A stretch of 5,820 bases of DNA, from positions 1 through 5,820 of the forward strand of contig JBOGDF010000339.1 of the NCBI GenBank assembly GCA_050701635.1. Direction: 5' to 3'. How positions within the stretch are numbered: position 1 is the stretch's first letter; every line of letters begins with the position of its first letter. A model generated the notes under the pieces. The model did not search any database and was not told the origin of the DNA. It saw only the letters and a list, made by a program, of their open reading frames with translations. Below are positions 5,304 to 5,820 of this stretch, piece after piece. This stretch comes from WHSM01 sp050701635. Its GTDB lineage: Bacteria; Actinomycetota; Actinomycetes; Mycobacteriales; Micromonosporaceae. A program made the translations under genes and the position numbers.

Positions 5304-5820
5304 GTGACCGCCGAGCCCGAGCAGCTGATCAAGGCCCTCGCCGCCGTCGGGCGCGGCTTCGACAGCGGTGCGCCGGTGCCGCTCGCCACCCGTACCGACG
5401 GTGTGGTGGTACGGGTCGGCGGCGTCGTGGTGAAGGCCCATCCCGCCGGTACGGATCCCGCGTCCCTCGCCGCTCGACTGGGGATCGCCGCCGGGCTCGC
5501 CGGCGTACTGCTGGCGCCGGTGCGGCAGCCCGGCGGGGAGTGGCTGACCCGGGTCGCGGACCGGCTGGTGACGGTCTGGCCGGCGGGGGAGCCGGTGGAC
5601 CCGGACGACCCCGACGCTGCCCCCTGGGAACGCGCCGCCACCCTGCTCGCCCGCCTGCACCGCTCCGGCGCCGGCCCGAGCACGGCCCCGGACGATGTGG
5701 TGGCTGGAGCGCCGGGTCGGGTGGCGCGGGCGCTGGCCCGGCTGCACCGCGCACCGGACCATCCCGGCACGCCGGCGGTACGGGCGGCGTACCGGTCGCT
5801 GCCGCGGTGGGTGTACGGGG
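5304..5820 (+). CDS. Aminoglycoside phosphotransferase-fold kinase, N-terminal part
   Basis: An open frame from GTG at 5304 runs 172 codons to the window edge without a stop. The translation resembles the N-lobe of the APH/choline-kinase-like phosphotransferase family: LIKALAAVGRGF at 8-19, the VVVKAHPAG strand at 41-49 with Lys44 as the likely ATP-contacting lysine, a hinge-like RLVTVWPAGEPV at 87-98, and the helix WERAATLLARLHR at 108-120. The diagnostic catalytic loop (HGDxxxxN) and the DxD metal site would lie beyond 5820, so activity and substrate cannot be judged. Relatives include antibiotic kinases and many housekeeping small-molecule kinases, so resistance should not be assumed. There is no clear ribosome site before the GTG, so it may be leaderless or start differently. 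It diverges from the membrane protein gene across only about 40 bases. Confidence 0.7.
   Translation, partial: MTAEPEQLIKALAAVGRGFDSGAPVPLATRTDGVVVRVGGVVVKAHPAGTDPASLAARLGIAAGLAGVLLAPVRQPGGEWLTRVADRLVTVWPAGEPVDPDDPDAAPWERAATLLARLHRSGAGPSTAPDDVVAGAPGRVARALARLHRAPDHPGTPAVRAAYRSLPRWVYG

Noticed and set aside
4553..5770. A 405-codon minus-strand open frame covering the right part of the window
   Set aside because: Only its middle (helix 1 of the membrane protein) looks protein-like; the rest is a shadow of the kinase gene and of the spacer, left open because high-GC DNA has few stops.

Overview
The window is very GC-rich, with G or C at almost every third codon position, GTG starts, purine-rich ribosome sites and actinobacterial families (WS/DGAT acyltransferase, DUF3152 peptidase). 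It reads as chromosomal DNA of a high-GC actinomycete. The style, including many in-frame GTA and TAC codons inside GTAC, fits Micromonosporaceae, but that placement is inference. Both ends cut through genes. There is no tRNA, rRNA, CRISPR array, transposase or phage gene.

Left part (1-1574, plus strand): the C-terminal half of a wax ester synthase/diacylglycerol acyltransferase is followed, with an ATGA stop/start overlap, by a complete monoacylglycerol lipase. One enzyme builds storage neutral lipid and the other cleaves acylglycerols, so this is a translationally coupled acylglycerol module.

Middle (1619-4538): two exported proteins are transcribed divergently from a 199-base spacer. Leftwards runs a secreted protein with five W-Y-L propeller-like repeats followed by a DUF3152 metallopeptidase domain carrying HExxHxxGxxH. 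Rightwards runs a membrane-anchored or secreted GH5-like (clan A) glycoside hydrolase. The peptidase gene converges on the lipase gene across 44 bases holding an imperfect hairpin. The hydrolase gene ends inside a perfect 10-bp inverted repeat that looks like a two-way terminator.

Right part (4539-5820): on the minus strand, a four-helix membrane protein gene is broken by a frameshift, best explained by loss of one GC from a GCGCGC run. It also lacks a start codon behind its best ribosome site. Downstream of it is a 45-residue, strongly acidic small gene of unknown function. Divergent from these, the first 172 codons of an aminoglycoside-phosphotransferase-fold kinase run off the right edge.

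Most genes are recognisable at family level. The least explained items are the acidic 45-residue gene with its broken membrane-protein neighbour, the repeat/DUF3152 fusion, and the excess of GTAC. I do not see a complete new multi-gene system.
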